A stretch of DNA of 56,193 nt from Candidatus Bathyarchaeota archaeon (GTDB lineage: Archaea; Thermoproteota; Bathyarchaeia; RBG-16-48-13; JAGTRE01), in NCBI GenBank assembly GCA_018396415.1, contig JAGTRE010000009.1:1-56193 (forward strand), written 5' to 3'. The first letter of the stretch is position 1. Each line of letters opens with the position of its first letter. Both the position numbers and the translations under genes were made by a program. Positions 35,933 through 44,475 of this stretch are shown piece by piece. The notes under the pieces were generated by a model, which was not told where the DNA came from, did no database searches, and saw only the letters and a list, made by a program, of their open reading frames with translations.

Positions 35933-36733
35933 ATGTCTTGTTCTAAAATTGAAAGGCTTTCAACTGGGATACCCGAGCTTGATAACACCATCGCAGGAGG
36001 AATACCAAGAGGCTTCTTTATAGCGGCTACGGGCGAACCCGGAACCGGCAAAACCATTTTCTGTCTACATTTCATTGCTCAAGGAATCAAGGAAGGAGAC
36101 CGTTGCATCTACGTCACCACAGAAGAGAGCCGTGAATCAATACTGAGCCAAGCCGCTCAGTTTGGACTCGATTTCAAAAAAGCAATTGATGAGAAGCAAC
36201 TTATCGTCATCGACGCTCTGATGGGGCTCGAAGACGTTTGGTCTCTAAAAAGTTTAGAAGTTGAAGAATTAGTTAACAAAGTGATTGAAGCTAAAAGAAA
36301 CCTTGGATACGGACGAGCGAGATTGGTGATAGACTCGCTCTCGGCATTTTGGTTAGATAAACCAGCAATGGCTAGGCGTTACTCTTACTTTGTGAAGAAG
36401 GTCTTGGCGAAATGGGACTTCACTATAGTAGCCACCAGCCAATATGCCATTTCGACCTCGGACGCCTTCGGCTTCGGAGTCGAACATATAGCCGATGGTA
36501 TCCTTAGATTCCGTCGTATTGTCCGTAAAGGAGTGTTAAGACGGTATCTATTAGTGGAAAAAATGCGCCAAACCCCCCATAGCTTGGTTATGCACGAGCT
36601 CACCATCGTTGATGGCCGTGGCCTCATTATTTTTGGCCCAGTAGAAGAAAGAAGAGAAGACCATGTTTTACCAAGGCATGTTATGAGGAAAATGCTCGCT
36701 GCAAGGAAAGCTAAGGAAGCCGAAGTTGAATGA
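35933..36733 (+). CDS. KaiC-like RecA-superfamily ATPase
   Basis: 266 residues, ATG start. One RecA/KaiC domain: RLSTGIPELDNTIAGGIPRGFF, Walker A ATGEPGTGKTIFCLHF (about 33-48), YVTTEESRES and Walker B RLVIDSLSAFW, then the SQYA-type loop and a KaiC-like C-terminus VLRRYLLVEKMRQTPHS. Its last four bases contain the ATG of the next gene (ATGA overlap), a primase-like protein, so the two are co-translated. The single domain and lack of a kinase motif make a clock role unlikely; a RadA/RadB-like or signalling ATPase is more plausible. Confidence 0.85.
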   Translation: MSCSKIERLSTGIPELDNTIAGGIPRGFFIAATGEPGTGKTIFCLHFIAQGIKEGDRCIYVTTEESRESILSQAAQFGLDFKKAIDEKQLIVIDALMGLEDVWSLKSLEVEELVNKVIEAKRNLGYGRARLVIDSLSAFWLDKPAMARRYSYFVKKVLAKWDFTIVATSQYAISTSDAFGFGVEHIADGILRFRRIVRKGVLRRYLLVEKMRQTPHSLVMHELTIVDGRGLIIFGPVEERREDHVLPRHVMRKMLAARKAKEAEVE

Positions 36734-37632
36734 GCGAAGATGTAGTTTTACGCCATTATAGTAATCCAAGGGTACAGGAGGAGATCGTCCGTTTCTCTCA
36801 AGATCGATGGATTGGAATACACTGCGCAAGAAAGGACACTCAGGGAAGACCACATTTAGTTAGATATCTTGGTCGTGCAAAACTCCCCTTACGGATTTCC
36901 AAACCCGAAGACGTACCAAAACTTTTGAAAATATTCCGTTTTCTACAGCCTAGAACGTTTTATGGAACCGCAAACGTATATAAGAAACTTTCAAGGCCCG
37001 AGGATTTATTTGATCTTACCAATATCAAGGCGTGTACGCCTACTTGGGATATCGATAATACGGTTGAGAAGTGGGCTGCAACAGTAGAAGCAGCACTAGA
37101 AATAATCTCCTTTCTCGAGTCAAGCGGAATACGCCGCTCAATTTTCGTAAAATTTAGCGGTCGCGGAGCGCACATCCATGTTCATCAAGAAGCTATCTCT
37201 CCAGCATTACGGGAAAGAATAAATCCGTTAGATCTAGCCTACGCCCTAGTAGAGTACACCCGACTGAAGTTGCAGAATAAGTTTAATGATATTATGCTTA
37301 GGTATAGCGCCGACTCACTCCGAGTGGATAATGAGATAGATGTGCAACGTCTCTTCACCTCTCCGCTTAGTTTACATAAGGAGTTGGATCGAGTTTGCGT
37401 CTGCATTCCAATAAATGAACTTAACAATTTCACTCTTGCATGGAGTAGAGTAGATGATTTCAAGCATTACTGGGGCTGGGATATTCATATCCCAGGGGAA
37501 GCAGACGAATTAGCGCAAAAGGCATACGAGATAGTTGGCCCATGTCCGACACTGCCACGGTTTAGAAGAAGAAGGCATCCCCCATTGGACAAGCAAATTA
37601 CCAAATTCTTGCAACCGAGTTGGGTATTCTAA
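36730..37632 (+). CDS. PriS-like archaeo-eukaryotic primase (AEP) domain protein
   Basis: 300 residues. Three AEP motifs are in order: TWDIDN with the DxD pair (D107, D109), KFSGRGAHIHVH (141-152, the sGrRGxH type) and EIDVQRLFTSPLSLHKE (202-218), which resembles the third-Asp and R-x-P-x-SLH motif of PriS. The zinc-binding cysteine group of true PriS is missing. It begins within the stop of the KaiC-like gene, so the products are made together and may form one complex. It could be the only small primase subunit of this organism, a second copy, or a primase-like repair/tolerance enzyme; this window cannot decide. Confidence 0.75.
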   Translation: MSEDVVLRHYSNPRVQEEIVRFSQDRWIGIHCARKDTQGRPHLVRYLGRAKLPLRISKPEDVPKLLKIFRFLQPRTFYGTANVYKKLSRPEDLFDLTNIKACTPTWDIDNTVEKWAATVEAALEIISFLESSGIRRSIFVKFSGRGAHIHVHQEAISPALRERINPLDLAYALVEYTRLKLQNKFNDIMLRYSADSLRVDNEIDVQRLFTSPLSLHKELDRVCVCIPINELNNFTLAWSRVDDFKHYWGWDIHIPGEADELAQKAYEIVGPCPTLPRFRRRRHPPLDKQITKFLQPSWVF

Positions 37633-37836
37633 TTGCGTTTATGAGGACACGTAGTTACATTAAAATTTACTTATGAAATTGCCTACCAGAAATCGTTTGA
37701 ATCGTTTGTAATGATCAACATGTATAAAAGCCAGTAAATTTTGATCCAACTATTATCCATAAACTGGATCTAAGGGAAAAATAAAAGGTTAAATCATAAT
37801 GTATAGCACAGAGTTAGAACATTCGTGATATAATCC

Positions 37837-38103
37837 ATGACTAATATTGAAGATGTTCTCAAACGCATGCCTGAATATTGGCTACTTATGTTAATGCACA
37901 GCCTTTGTGCTGTCCGTCCGGAAGTAGCGAGGACAGCGGAGGAGTTAGCTGAAAACGTGGCAATGACCATTGAGTATGTCCGTTCAACTCTTAGCGAGTT
38001 GTGCCGTGGTGGATATGTTACGACCGTCAAGGATGAACGAGGTAGCCCAAGGTACTATGTCACAGGTCTAGGAATAATCAAAGTGTGCTCACTTTTCACA
38101 TAG
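37837..38103 (+). CDS. Small winged-helix protein (paralogue of 29666)
   Basis: 88 residues, ATG start. LLMLMHSLCAVRPEVARTAEELAENVAMTIEYV (as separate helices) leads to STLSELCRGGYV and a wing with PRYYVTGLGIIKVCSLFT. Its paralogue at 29666 shares the LCAVR, EELAxNV and VCSxFT features. It lies between the primase-like gene and TIP49 with gaps on both sides, so it is probably transcribed alone. A DNA-binding regulator is the likely role. Confidence 0.65.
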   Translation: MTNIEDVLKRMPEYWLLMLMHSLCAVRPEVARTAEELAENVAMTIEYVRSTLSELCRGGYVTTVKDERGSPRYYVTGLGIIKVCSLFT

Positions 38104-38203
38104 GAGAAACGTCGTACCTTAAGTGTTTCATTTACATTTGAAATAGGTTTAGTAAGATTTTTTATCGAGTCTATATTTTGACCGTTAGATGGAGGTTCAG
38201 TAA

Positions 38204-39568
38204 TTGTCAAATGAGGAAAAACCGAAAGGACCAATTACTCCAGCTAGGCGATTTGAGCGGGTTGGCGCTCATAGTCATATTAAGGGACTCGGTTTAGATG
38301 GATTGAAAGCCTTAACTGTTGCGGATGGCATGGTCGGGCAAAACGAAGCTCGAGAGGCAGCTGGACTCGTAGTTAAGATGATTAAAGAAGGAAAGATGGC
38401 TGGACGGGCGATTCTATTTGCTGGTCCACCTGGAACAGGTAAGACTGCAATCGCTCTGGGACTCACGAAGGAGTTGGGAAACGTCCCATTCGTCATGCTT
38501 AGTGGGTCTGAAATTTATTCAACGGAGCTCAAGAAAACTGAGGTCCTCATGCAAGCTATGCGGAAAGCAATTGGAGTTCGATTACATGAAATGAGGCGGA
38601 TTTACGAAGGGGAAGTTGAAAACTTTGACGTAAAAATGACCAAACACCCATATAATCCCTACCAGCAAGTCCCAGAATCAGCGCGCCTCACACTCTCAAC
38701 CAAGAACGAAACAAAAACTTTCAGCGTGGGGGGATCGATAACAAACTCGATGTTGCAACAAGGAATCACCGTCGGCGACGTAATTCAGATCGACGCTGAA
38801 TCTGGGAGAGTAATAAAACTTGGAAGATCAGAATCTGCTGCGGAGAAATTTGAAATCGAAGCCGAAAAACCAATTCCAAAACCGTCTGGCACAATAGAAA
38901 AGGAAAAAGAGTTCATTTATCTCGTTACCTTAAACGACTTAGACCAAATGCAAGCCCAATCACGGGGTGGGTTGCTAAGTATGTTCTTCGGCGGAACCTC
39001 AACAGGAGAGATTGAACCAGAGATCCGTCAAAGAGTTGATGAAACTGTCAAGGAACGGGTAGAAGAAGGAACTGCCGAGATTATCCCAGGCGTCTTATTC
39101 ATCGACGACGTCCATATGCTGGACATCGAGGCGTACTCTTTTATTAGCCGCGCCATGGAAAGCGAGCTCGCTCCAATTATTATTTTAGCCAGCAACCGTG
39201 GAATAACAACGATCCGTGGAACTGAACTACAATCCCCGCATGGAATGCCCCTCGACCTATTGGACCGCCTACTCATCATTAATACACGCCCGTACACCGC
39301 AGATGAAATCCGTGAAATCCTAAAGATCCGCGCAAAAGAGGAAGGAGTTGAATTTACCGATGACGCCTTGGAATACTTAACGCAGCTCGGCGTAGAATCC
39401 TCTCTGAGGTATGCTGTACAACTCCTCTCTCCGGCTGGAGAGGTCGCAAAAGCCAACGGCCGCCAGAGAGTTGACAAACCCGACATAGAGCAGGTGAAAG
39501 GCTTATTCTCAGATATCAAAAAATCAGTAGAACAACTGAAACAGTTCGAGAAACTGATGATGGGCTAA
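38204..39568 (+). CDS. RuvB-like (TIP49/RuvBL) AAA+ ATPase
   Basis: 454 residues, TTG start with GGAGGT seven bases upstream. Homologue of eukaryotic RuvBL1/2 and their archaeal relatives. N-terminus RVGAHSHIKGLGL, then GMVGQNEAREAAG, Walker A AGPPGTGKTAIALGL (about 68-82), a domain II insertion of about 170 residues (about 120-290), Walker B LFIDDVHMLDIEAY, sensor 1 ASNRG, and arginine-finger region DLLDRLLII. Walker B reads DDVH where eukaryotes have DEVH. Eukaryotic RuvBLs act in chromatin remodelling, snoRNP and kinase-complex assembly; the archaeal role is unknown. Confidence 0.92.
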   Translation: MSNEEKPKGPITPARRFERVGAHSHIKGLGLDGLKALTVADGMVGQNEAREAAGLVVKMIKEGKMAGRAILFAGPPGTGKTAIALGLTKELGNVPFVMLSGSEIYSTELKKTEVLMQAMRKAIGVRLHEMRRIYEGEVENFDVKMTKHPYNPYQQVPESARLTLSTKNETKTFSVGGSITNSMLQQGITVGDVIQIDAESGRVIKLGRSESAAEKFEIEAEKPIPKPSGTIEKEKEFIYLVTLNDLDQMQAQSRGGLLSMFFGGTSTGEIEPEIRQRVDETVKERVEEGTAEIIPGVLFIDDVHMLDIEAYSFISRAMESELAPIIILASNRGITTIRGTELQSPHGMPLDLLDRLLIINTRPYTADEIREILKIRAKEEGVEFTDDALEYLTQLGVESSLRYAVQLLSPAGEVAKANGRQRVDKPDIEQVKGLFSDIKKSVEQLKQFEKLMMG

Positions 39569-39827
39569 TATTACTAACTTATTTGATGATATTATCGTAC
39601 TCGTGTTGGATCCTGTCGCCTAAACATAAAAGGAAGTTAAGTTTAGGAATAGAAGTTTCATGAGCATCCAAAAGATAGAGCATAGAAACCGCTCGTTTAT
39701 GGAAACTCTCATTACATAATCTTCGAACTCTAACATATGTTGACGTACCGAGTTGCCGACGGGACTTCAGCTACCTCAACCCTGTGGAGAGCCTATGCAA
39801 CCGTGGTAAAACAGCGAGCATTAACCT

Positions 39828-40511
39828 TTACAAATTCCTACGTTTAGATTTTTCTACCTCTTTCATCACCGCGACAATTTGATCCCTTAAACTACCGTTG
39901 GGTACGAACTTTTTATCAAATATTGCTCCGCCAATTGTGAAACCCCAGGCTCCCAGTTCCACTACTCGGTTGACCCTTTCAAAGCTGTTTATGCTACCAG
40001 CTATAATCACTGGGATGTTGACGACTTGCAGCACAGAGGTAATAAGGCGGTCGACATCCCCATCGTAGCGGTAGGCTAACAAGTTTATTCCAGCCACTCC
40101 CAAAGCCTCCACATTTTTGGCATCTTCTGAAATCTCACTTATTGTGCCTCGGAGTAAACATGGGTGCCCAACCACCTTACCAATGTACGGGCAATATTTG
40201 ATACCAGTCCCTTTCAACAACTGAAGGGTGGGTTTGACGTATGTACCCCCGATTAGATAGTCTACCCCTAATTCAATGGCTCTTTTAGCAGATCGTATGT
40301 TAGCTTCCTCGGTTTCACTTACAACTTCAAGAAAAATGGTCCGCTTTTCCTTCCTCAGAATGTTGACTAAAGTCTTTAATTTCTCGACCGGTAGCCCAAT
40401 ATCTTTAAAGCCGACGTATTTGATTCCACTATCTTTAACCTCTTCAAATACCTCAATGGCATTGGGAACCGTTACATCATTGTAAGTTAACATGAAAATA
40501 AAATTGCTCAA
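39828..40511 (-). CDS. TIM-barrel protein of a sugar-utilisation unit
   Basis: 227 residues from a TTG at 40511 (MSNFIFMLTYNDVTVPN); GCGGGGA precedes it and the minus-strand TTAAATATT about 27 bases upstream could be a TATA box. The open frame extends to 40604, but that would leave almost no room for the divergent promoters. Repeating beta-alpha units: GIKYVGFKDIGLP, IFLEVVSETEEA, GVDYLIGGTYVKP, YIGKVVGHPCLLRGT, GVAGINLLAYRYDGD, VIIAGSINSFERV, GAWGFTIGGAIFD. Resembles HisA/TrpF-like barrels. Homologues beside FGGY kinases are familiar, but I cannot name the reaction. Confidence 0.6.
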   Translation of the reverse strand: MSNFIFMLTYNDVTVPNAIEVFEEVKDSGIKYVGFKDIGLPVEKLKTLVNILRKEKRTIFLEVVSETEEANIRSAKRAIELGVDYLIGGTYVKPTLQLLKGTGIKYCPYIGKVVGHPCLLRGTISEISEDAKNVEALGVAGINLLAYRYDGDVDRLITSVLQVVNIPVIIAGSINSFERVNRVVELGAWGFTIGGAIFDKKFVPNGSLRDQIVAVMKEVEKSKRRNL

Positions 40512-40632
40512 TACGGATCCCCGCCCTGAATATTTAATATTCATCAAAGTATTATTTAACGCGATACAAAAATGTTCGACCTCTAAATCGTTAAAACTTT
40601 TCATTTCACAAATTTATTTTGGCTGAGGGAAC

Positions 40633-42186
40633 ATGACTAATGGACCGTATCTGTTAGGAATCGATGTAGGAACCACCGCAGTTAAGACGTTGCTCTGCGA
40701 TATAAATGGTAAGGTGATTTCAAAAATTACCTCGGAAAGTTATCCGGTGGTGCATCCAAAGCCGGGATGGGCAGAGCAAAACCCCGGAGACTGGTGGGAA
40801 GCTGTCAAGTTCACTGTGAAAGGTATCCTAAAAGCTTCTCGCATAAAAGCAGATGAAATAGCCGGCATAGGATTTGGAAGCCATACAGATGGTTGCACCC
40901 CCGTAACAAAGAATGGAAAGCCGTTGCGCCCCTCGATGATTTGGATGGATAGAAGGGCGATAGTTGAATGTAAAGAGTTAAAGGAAAAACTTGGCACGAA
41001 AATTTTTGAAATCACCGGACTTGCCTGCGACCCATACCACGTGGCCCCTAAAATTCTCTGGTTTAGAAAAAATCAACCAACTCTCTATGACGCTACCTAC
41101 AAGTTTCTCAATCCAGGAGACTTTATAGTCTATAAATTCACTGGCAATTTTATGACAGATTATACTCTAGCATCTTGCACGATGCTTTTTGATATCAAGC
41201 GAAAGAAATGGTCCGAAGAATTATCAGAGCTCATGGAAATTCCAATCGATAAATTACCAAATGTCGGTCCATCAGCGTCTATCGCTGGTGAAGTTCTGAA
41301 AGAAGTAGCTGAAGAAACTGGTTTGAAAAAGGGAACCCCGGTTGTCATTGGTGGTGGAGACGAAGAAATCGGTGTTATAGGAGCGGGAGCGACTGAGCCA
41401 GGATATATTTGCGATATAACTGGAATGGCTGAGCCTATTCTAGTCACGGTAGATAAACCAATTTTCGATCCAAAACAAGTAATTGAATTGCATGGTCATG
41501 GAGCCCCAGATAAGTGGATTTTAGAAAGCCCGGGAATAGTTTCGGGCGGGAATTATCGATGGTTTAGAGATCAGTTAGGTAGTTTGGAAGTGCAAACCGC
41601 AAAGAAACTACGTGTGGATTCCTACAGTATCCTAGATGCAAAAGCAGCAACCATTTCTGCTGGGTCAAACGGCTTAATATTCCTGCCCTTCACTATGGGA
41701 TCTATAACCCCCGAATGGAATCCTCATGCCAGAGGAGTTTTCATAGGATTGACGCTTAGTCATACCAGAGAATATTTGGCACGTGCGATATTGGAAGGCT
41801 CCGCATATTATTTGCGCGATGTCATAGAACGCGTAGAAGAGCTGGGAATGAGGATTAAAGAAATAAGAGCTGCAGGCGGAGGCGCTAAAAGCAAACTTTG
41901 GAGACAAATAAAAGCAGATGTCACCAATAAACCAGTGGCTTTGCCGGAGGTTGAGGATGTCTCGGCTTTCGCGGGCGTAATCCTCGCAGGAGTTGGAACT
42001 AAGCTCTACAAGGATATAGAAGGTACGGCAAGAGAGTTAGTTAAGGTTAGGGAACTTAGTAAACCAAGGAAGAAAACTCATGAAATTTACGACCAACTTT
42101 ATGAAATTTATAAACAATCATATTGGAACCTTAAAGACGTCTTCAAAGAAATCGCGAGATTTCAGGAAAAACGCAAACCGTCCTAA
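40633..42186 (+). CDS. FGGY-family carbohydrate kinase
   Basis: 517 residues, xylulokinase-like. ATP- and sugar-binding motifs: LGIDVGTTAVKTLLCD, WAEQNPGDWWEA, SMIWMDRRA, GGGDEEIGVIGAGATEPG, and the C-terminal EIRAAGGGAKSKLWRQIKADV. Phosphorylates a sugar, polyol or sugar derivative. Divergent from the TIM-barrel gene and followed 46 bases later by a hydroxyacid dehydrogenase, so the three look like one utilisation unit; the substrate is unknown. ATG start. Confidence 0.88.
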   Translation: MTNGPYLLGIDVGTTAVKTLLCDINGKVISKITSESYPVVHPKPGWAEQNPGDWWEAVKFTVKGILKASRIKADEIAGIGFGSHTDGCTPVTKNGKPLRPSMIWMDRRAIVECKELKEKLGTKIFEITGLACDPYHVAPKILWFRKNQPTLYDATYKFLNPGDFIVYKFTGNFMTDYTLASCTMLFDIKRKKWSEELSELMEIPIDKLPNVGPSASIAGEVLKEVAEETGLKKGTPVVIGGGDEEIGVIGAGATEPGYICDITGMAEPILVTVDKPIFDPKQVIELHGHGAPDKWILESPGIVSGGNYRWFRDQLGSLEVQTAKKLRVDSYSILDAKAATISAGSNGLIFLPFTMGSITPEWNPHARGVFIGLTLSHTREYLARAILEGSAYYLRDVIERVEELGMRIKEIRAAGGGAKSKLWRQIKADVTNKPVALPEVEDVSAFAGVILAGVGTKLYKDIEGTARELVKVRELSKPRKKTHEIYDQLYEIYKQSYWNLKDVFKEIARFQEKRKPS

Positions 42187-42232
42187 CGAATCATTAAATT
42201 GCAAACCTAGTTTAAGACTTAAGTGATGTGAT

Positions 42233-43285
42233 ATGAAAATTCTAATCGCAGGCGATGATTTCATTCCAGCCGCCTTATTTCAAAAATGCTTGGAAGAGTG
42301 CTTAGGTAAAATAGCAAAGGATTTGGAGTTCTGCACGTTTGACATTGGATTGGAGGGCAGGCCGAGGAAAAAGCTCCCGGACGTTAATGAATACTGGGGG
42401 AGACCTCAGGATCTTATTAAAAGGATTAAAGACGTTGAAATTCTAATAGTATCTTTCGCCCCGGTTACAAAGCAAGTCATAGCAGCTGGTAAGAGGCTTC
42501 GCCTCATCGGATGTTCTAGAGGCGGCCCAGTTAACGTCAATATAGAAGCGGCGACAAACAGGGGAATACCGGTCCTCAACACTCCAGGAAGGAACGCAGA
42601 CGCGGTTGCAGACTTCACTTTCGGGCTTATCCTCGCATTGGTTAGAAATATTCCAAAAGCTGAGTTTTTTGTTAGAAGTGGTAGATGGAAGAGTCCTAAA
42701 GAAGATACCTTCGAAAAACCAACCGGACCTGAGTTAACTGGGCGAACAATAGGCATAATCGGCTTTGGAGAAGTAGGCTCAAGAGTTGGTATGAGAGCAA
42801 CGGGATTTAAAATGAACATCCTCGTTTACGACCCATATATTCCTCGAGAAAAAGTGGAAAGCATCGGGGGTAAGATAGTTGACCTCAAGACTCTGCTGTC
42901 AGAATCAGACATTGTCACTTTACATCTAAGATTGCCAGCTGGAGTAAAGGGATTCATAGGAGCTGAACAGCTTTCTTGGATGAAGAAGACGGCTTACTTA
43001 ATCAACACATCTCGAGGAGCTGCCATAGACGAAAAGGCTCTCTACAACGCTTTGAAAAAGAAGCAAATTGCTGGAGCTGCTCTTGACGTGTATGAAAAAG
43101 AACCTATTAGCTCTAACAATCCACTTCTCAAGCTGGATAATATTATTTTAACACCACATGTCGCAGGAATCTCTACAGATGTACCAGTTCGGTCGTGCCG
43201 CATGTTAGCTGAGGATATCAAAAGGTTCTTAAAGGGAGAGAAACCACAACACGTCGTCAATCCCAGTGTTTTAGAAAAATTATGA
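42233..43285 (+). CDS. D-isomer-specific 2-hydroxyacid dehydrogenase
   Basis: 350 residues. NAD-binding Rossmann motif IGIIGFGEVGSRVG (about 178-191) and the catalytic triad: Arg in INTSRGAAID, Glu in DVYEKEP, and His in ILTPHVAG. Family members include phosphoglycerate, glyoxylate and phosphonate dehydrogenases. No ACT regulatory domain is present, so it is not a standard SerA. Following the FGGY kinase, it may oxidise or reduce the sugar-acid intermediate. Ends four bases before the convergent F420-type gene. Confidence 0.85.
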   Translation: MKILIAGDDFIPAALFQKCLEECLGKIAKDLEFCTFDIGLEGRPRKKLPDVNEYWGRPQDLIKRIKDVEILIVSFAPVTKQVIAAGKRLRLIGCSRGGPVNVNIEAATNRGIPVLNTPGRNADAVADFTFGLILALVRNIPKAEFFVRSGRWKSPKEDTFEKPTGPELTGRTIGIIGFGEVGSRVGMRATGFKMNILVYDPYIPREKVESIGGKIVDLKTLLSESDIVTLHLRLPAGVKGFIGAEQLSWMKKTAYLINTSRGAAIDEKALYNALKKKQIAGAALDVYEKEPISSNNPLLKLDNIILTPHVAGISTDVPVRSCRMLAEDIKRFLKGEKPQHVVNPSVLEKL

Positions 43286-43288
43286 AAT

Positions 43289-44329
43289 TTACGCATATGT
43301 TTCCTTTAGGTATGGCACTATCTTCGTAGCATATATGTAAAACGCGGAGCGTGCATCTGGACCAATTGTAGCCATAAGGAAATGACGTGCACCAACCTTA
43401 ACGTATCTCTCAAGTTTACCTATGCACTCGTCAGGCGTGCCGAAAATGAAGCATTTTTCAACTGCTTCGAAGGGCACTTCCTTCACAACTTCCATAAGTT
43501 GCTCCATAAATTCAGGGGTTACCACAAATTTATCCAAAACATTTGAGTACCCCGTAGGATTTTTGAAGCCCAATCGTTCGAGATTCCTTGGAAAAGCTGC
43601 TAGAAAGATCTTGGCAGGAAGCTCGATCGCCTTACGTGCCGCCTCTCCGTCGTTTGAAACCGCCATGAGACTAAAATAGGCAGGTTCAATTGCTTCAGGA
43701 GAACGTTCAGTTTTTTTCGCCCAATTTCTGATGTCTTCAAGATCTTCCCTATACATTTCAGGGCTTAGATCAAAATCTAGCCATCCATCAGCCAATCGTC
43801 CTACTAACTCCCTTGTCCTCGGAGAGTTCGCGGCGATCCAAATTGGAGGGTGTGGCTTCTGAATCGGTTTTGGTAACAATGTAGCCCTATCTAATTTAAA
43901 ATAAACTCCGTTATAGTTTACATTCTCCTCTGTCCAAAGCTTCTTGATCACTTCCACCGCTTCTTTAAGCCTCGTGACTGGACGATCCCATGCTACTCCA
44001 AAGGGATTAAGATTCATAGCTTCGCCTGCACCGATTCCAAGAATTAACCGCCCATTTGAAACTATGTCCAAAGTTGTAGCGGTCTGCGCAAGTGAAGCGG
44101 GATGTCTCCTATGCGGGTCGGTTACGGCGGTTCCAAGCTTCAAGCGTTTAGTTTGTGTCGCAATAACTGCCAGGGTCAACCAAGGGTCGAGGGCTTCGGG
44201 TCGGCTAGGTGGATTGGGAACCAGATGGTCAGCCATCCATAGCGAATCCAACTGCGTTTTCTCCGCGAAAGTAGCTGCTAAATTGCATGCTTCCAGTGGA
44301 TAGTATGGAATAAAGGCTCCAAATTTCAC
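43289..44329 (-). CDS. Luciferase-like (Mer-type) F420-dependent oxidoreductase
   Basis: 346 residues from the GTG at 44329 (MKFGAFIPYYPLEA); an open TTG at 44368 would add 13 residues with no family match. Bacterial-luciferase barrel: SLWMADHLVPNPP, KLGTAVTDPHRRHPASLAQ, LGIGAGEAMNLNPFG, PPIWIAANSPRTRELVGRLADGW. The GAGEAMNL and PHPPIWI parts match the F420 branch of the family (Mer, Adf). Substrate unknown. It has a paralogue at 49750. Confidence 0.8.
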   Translation of the reverse strand: MKFGAFIPYYPLEACNLAATFAEKTQLDSLWMADHLVPNPPSRPEALDPWLTLAVIATQTKRLKLGTAVTDPHRRHPASLAQTATTLDIVSNGRLILGIGAGEAMNLNPFGVAWDRPVTRLKEAVEVIKKLWTEENVNYNGVYFKLDRATLLPKPIQKPHPPIWIAANSPRTRELVGRLADGWLDFDLSPEMYREDLEDIRNWAKKTERSPEAIEPAYFSLMAVSNDGEAARKAIELPAKIFLAAFPRNLERLGFKNPTGYSNVLDKFVVTPEFMEQLMEVVKEVPFEAVEKCFIFGTPDECIGKLERYVKVGARHFLMATIGPDARSAFYIYATKIVPYLKETYA

Positions 44330-44475
44330 TTTAGATTCAGCGCGGCTACCACTAATTAAACGCTTCAAAAAATTAGACGTGAAACGAATCCCCCAACTTG
44401 ACAGATTATTCTTAAATGTTTTTATAACCCCATAGATAAAATCTGTAGCCTAATTAAGCTTACGAGATGTAAGCA

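Noticed and set aside
39569-39827. Gap between TIP49 and the TIM-barrel gene
   Set aside because: Checked for RNA genes and repeats; nothing supported.
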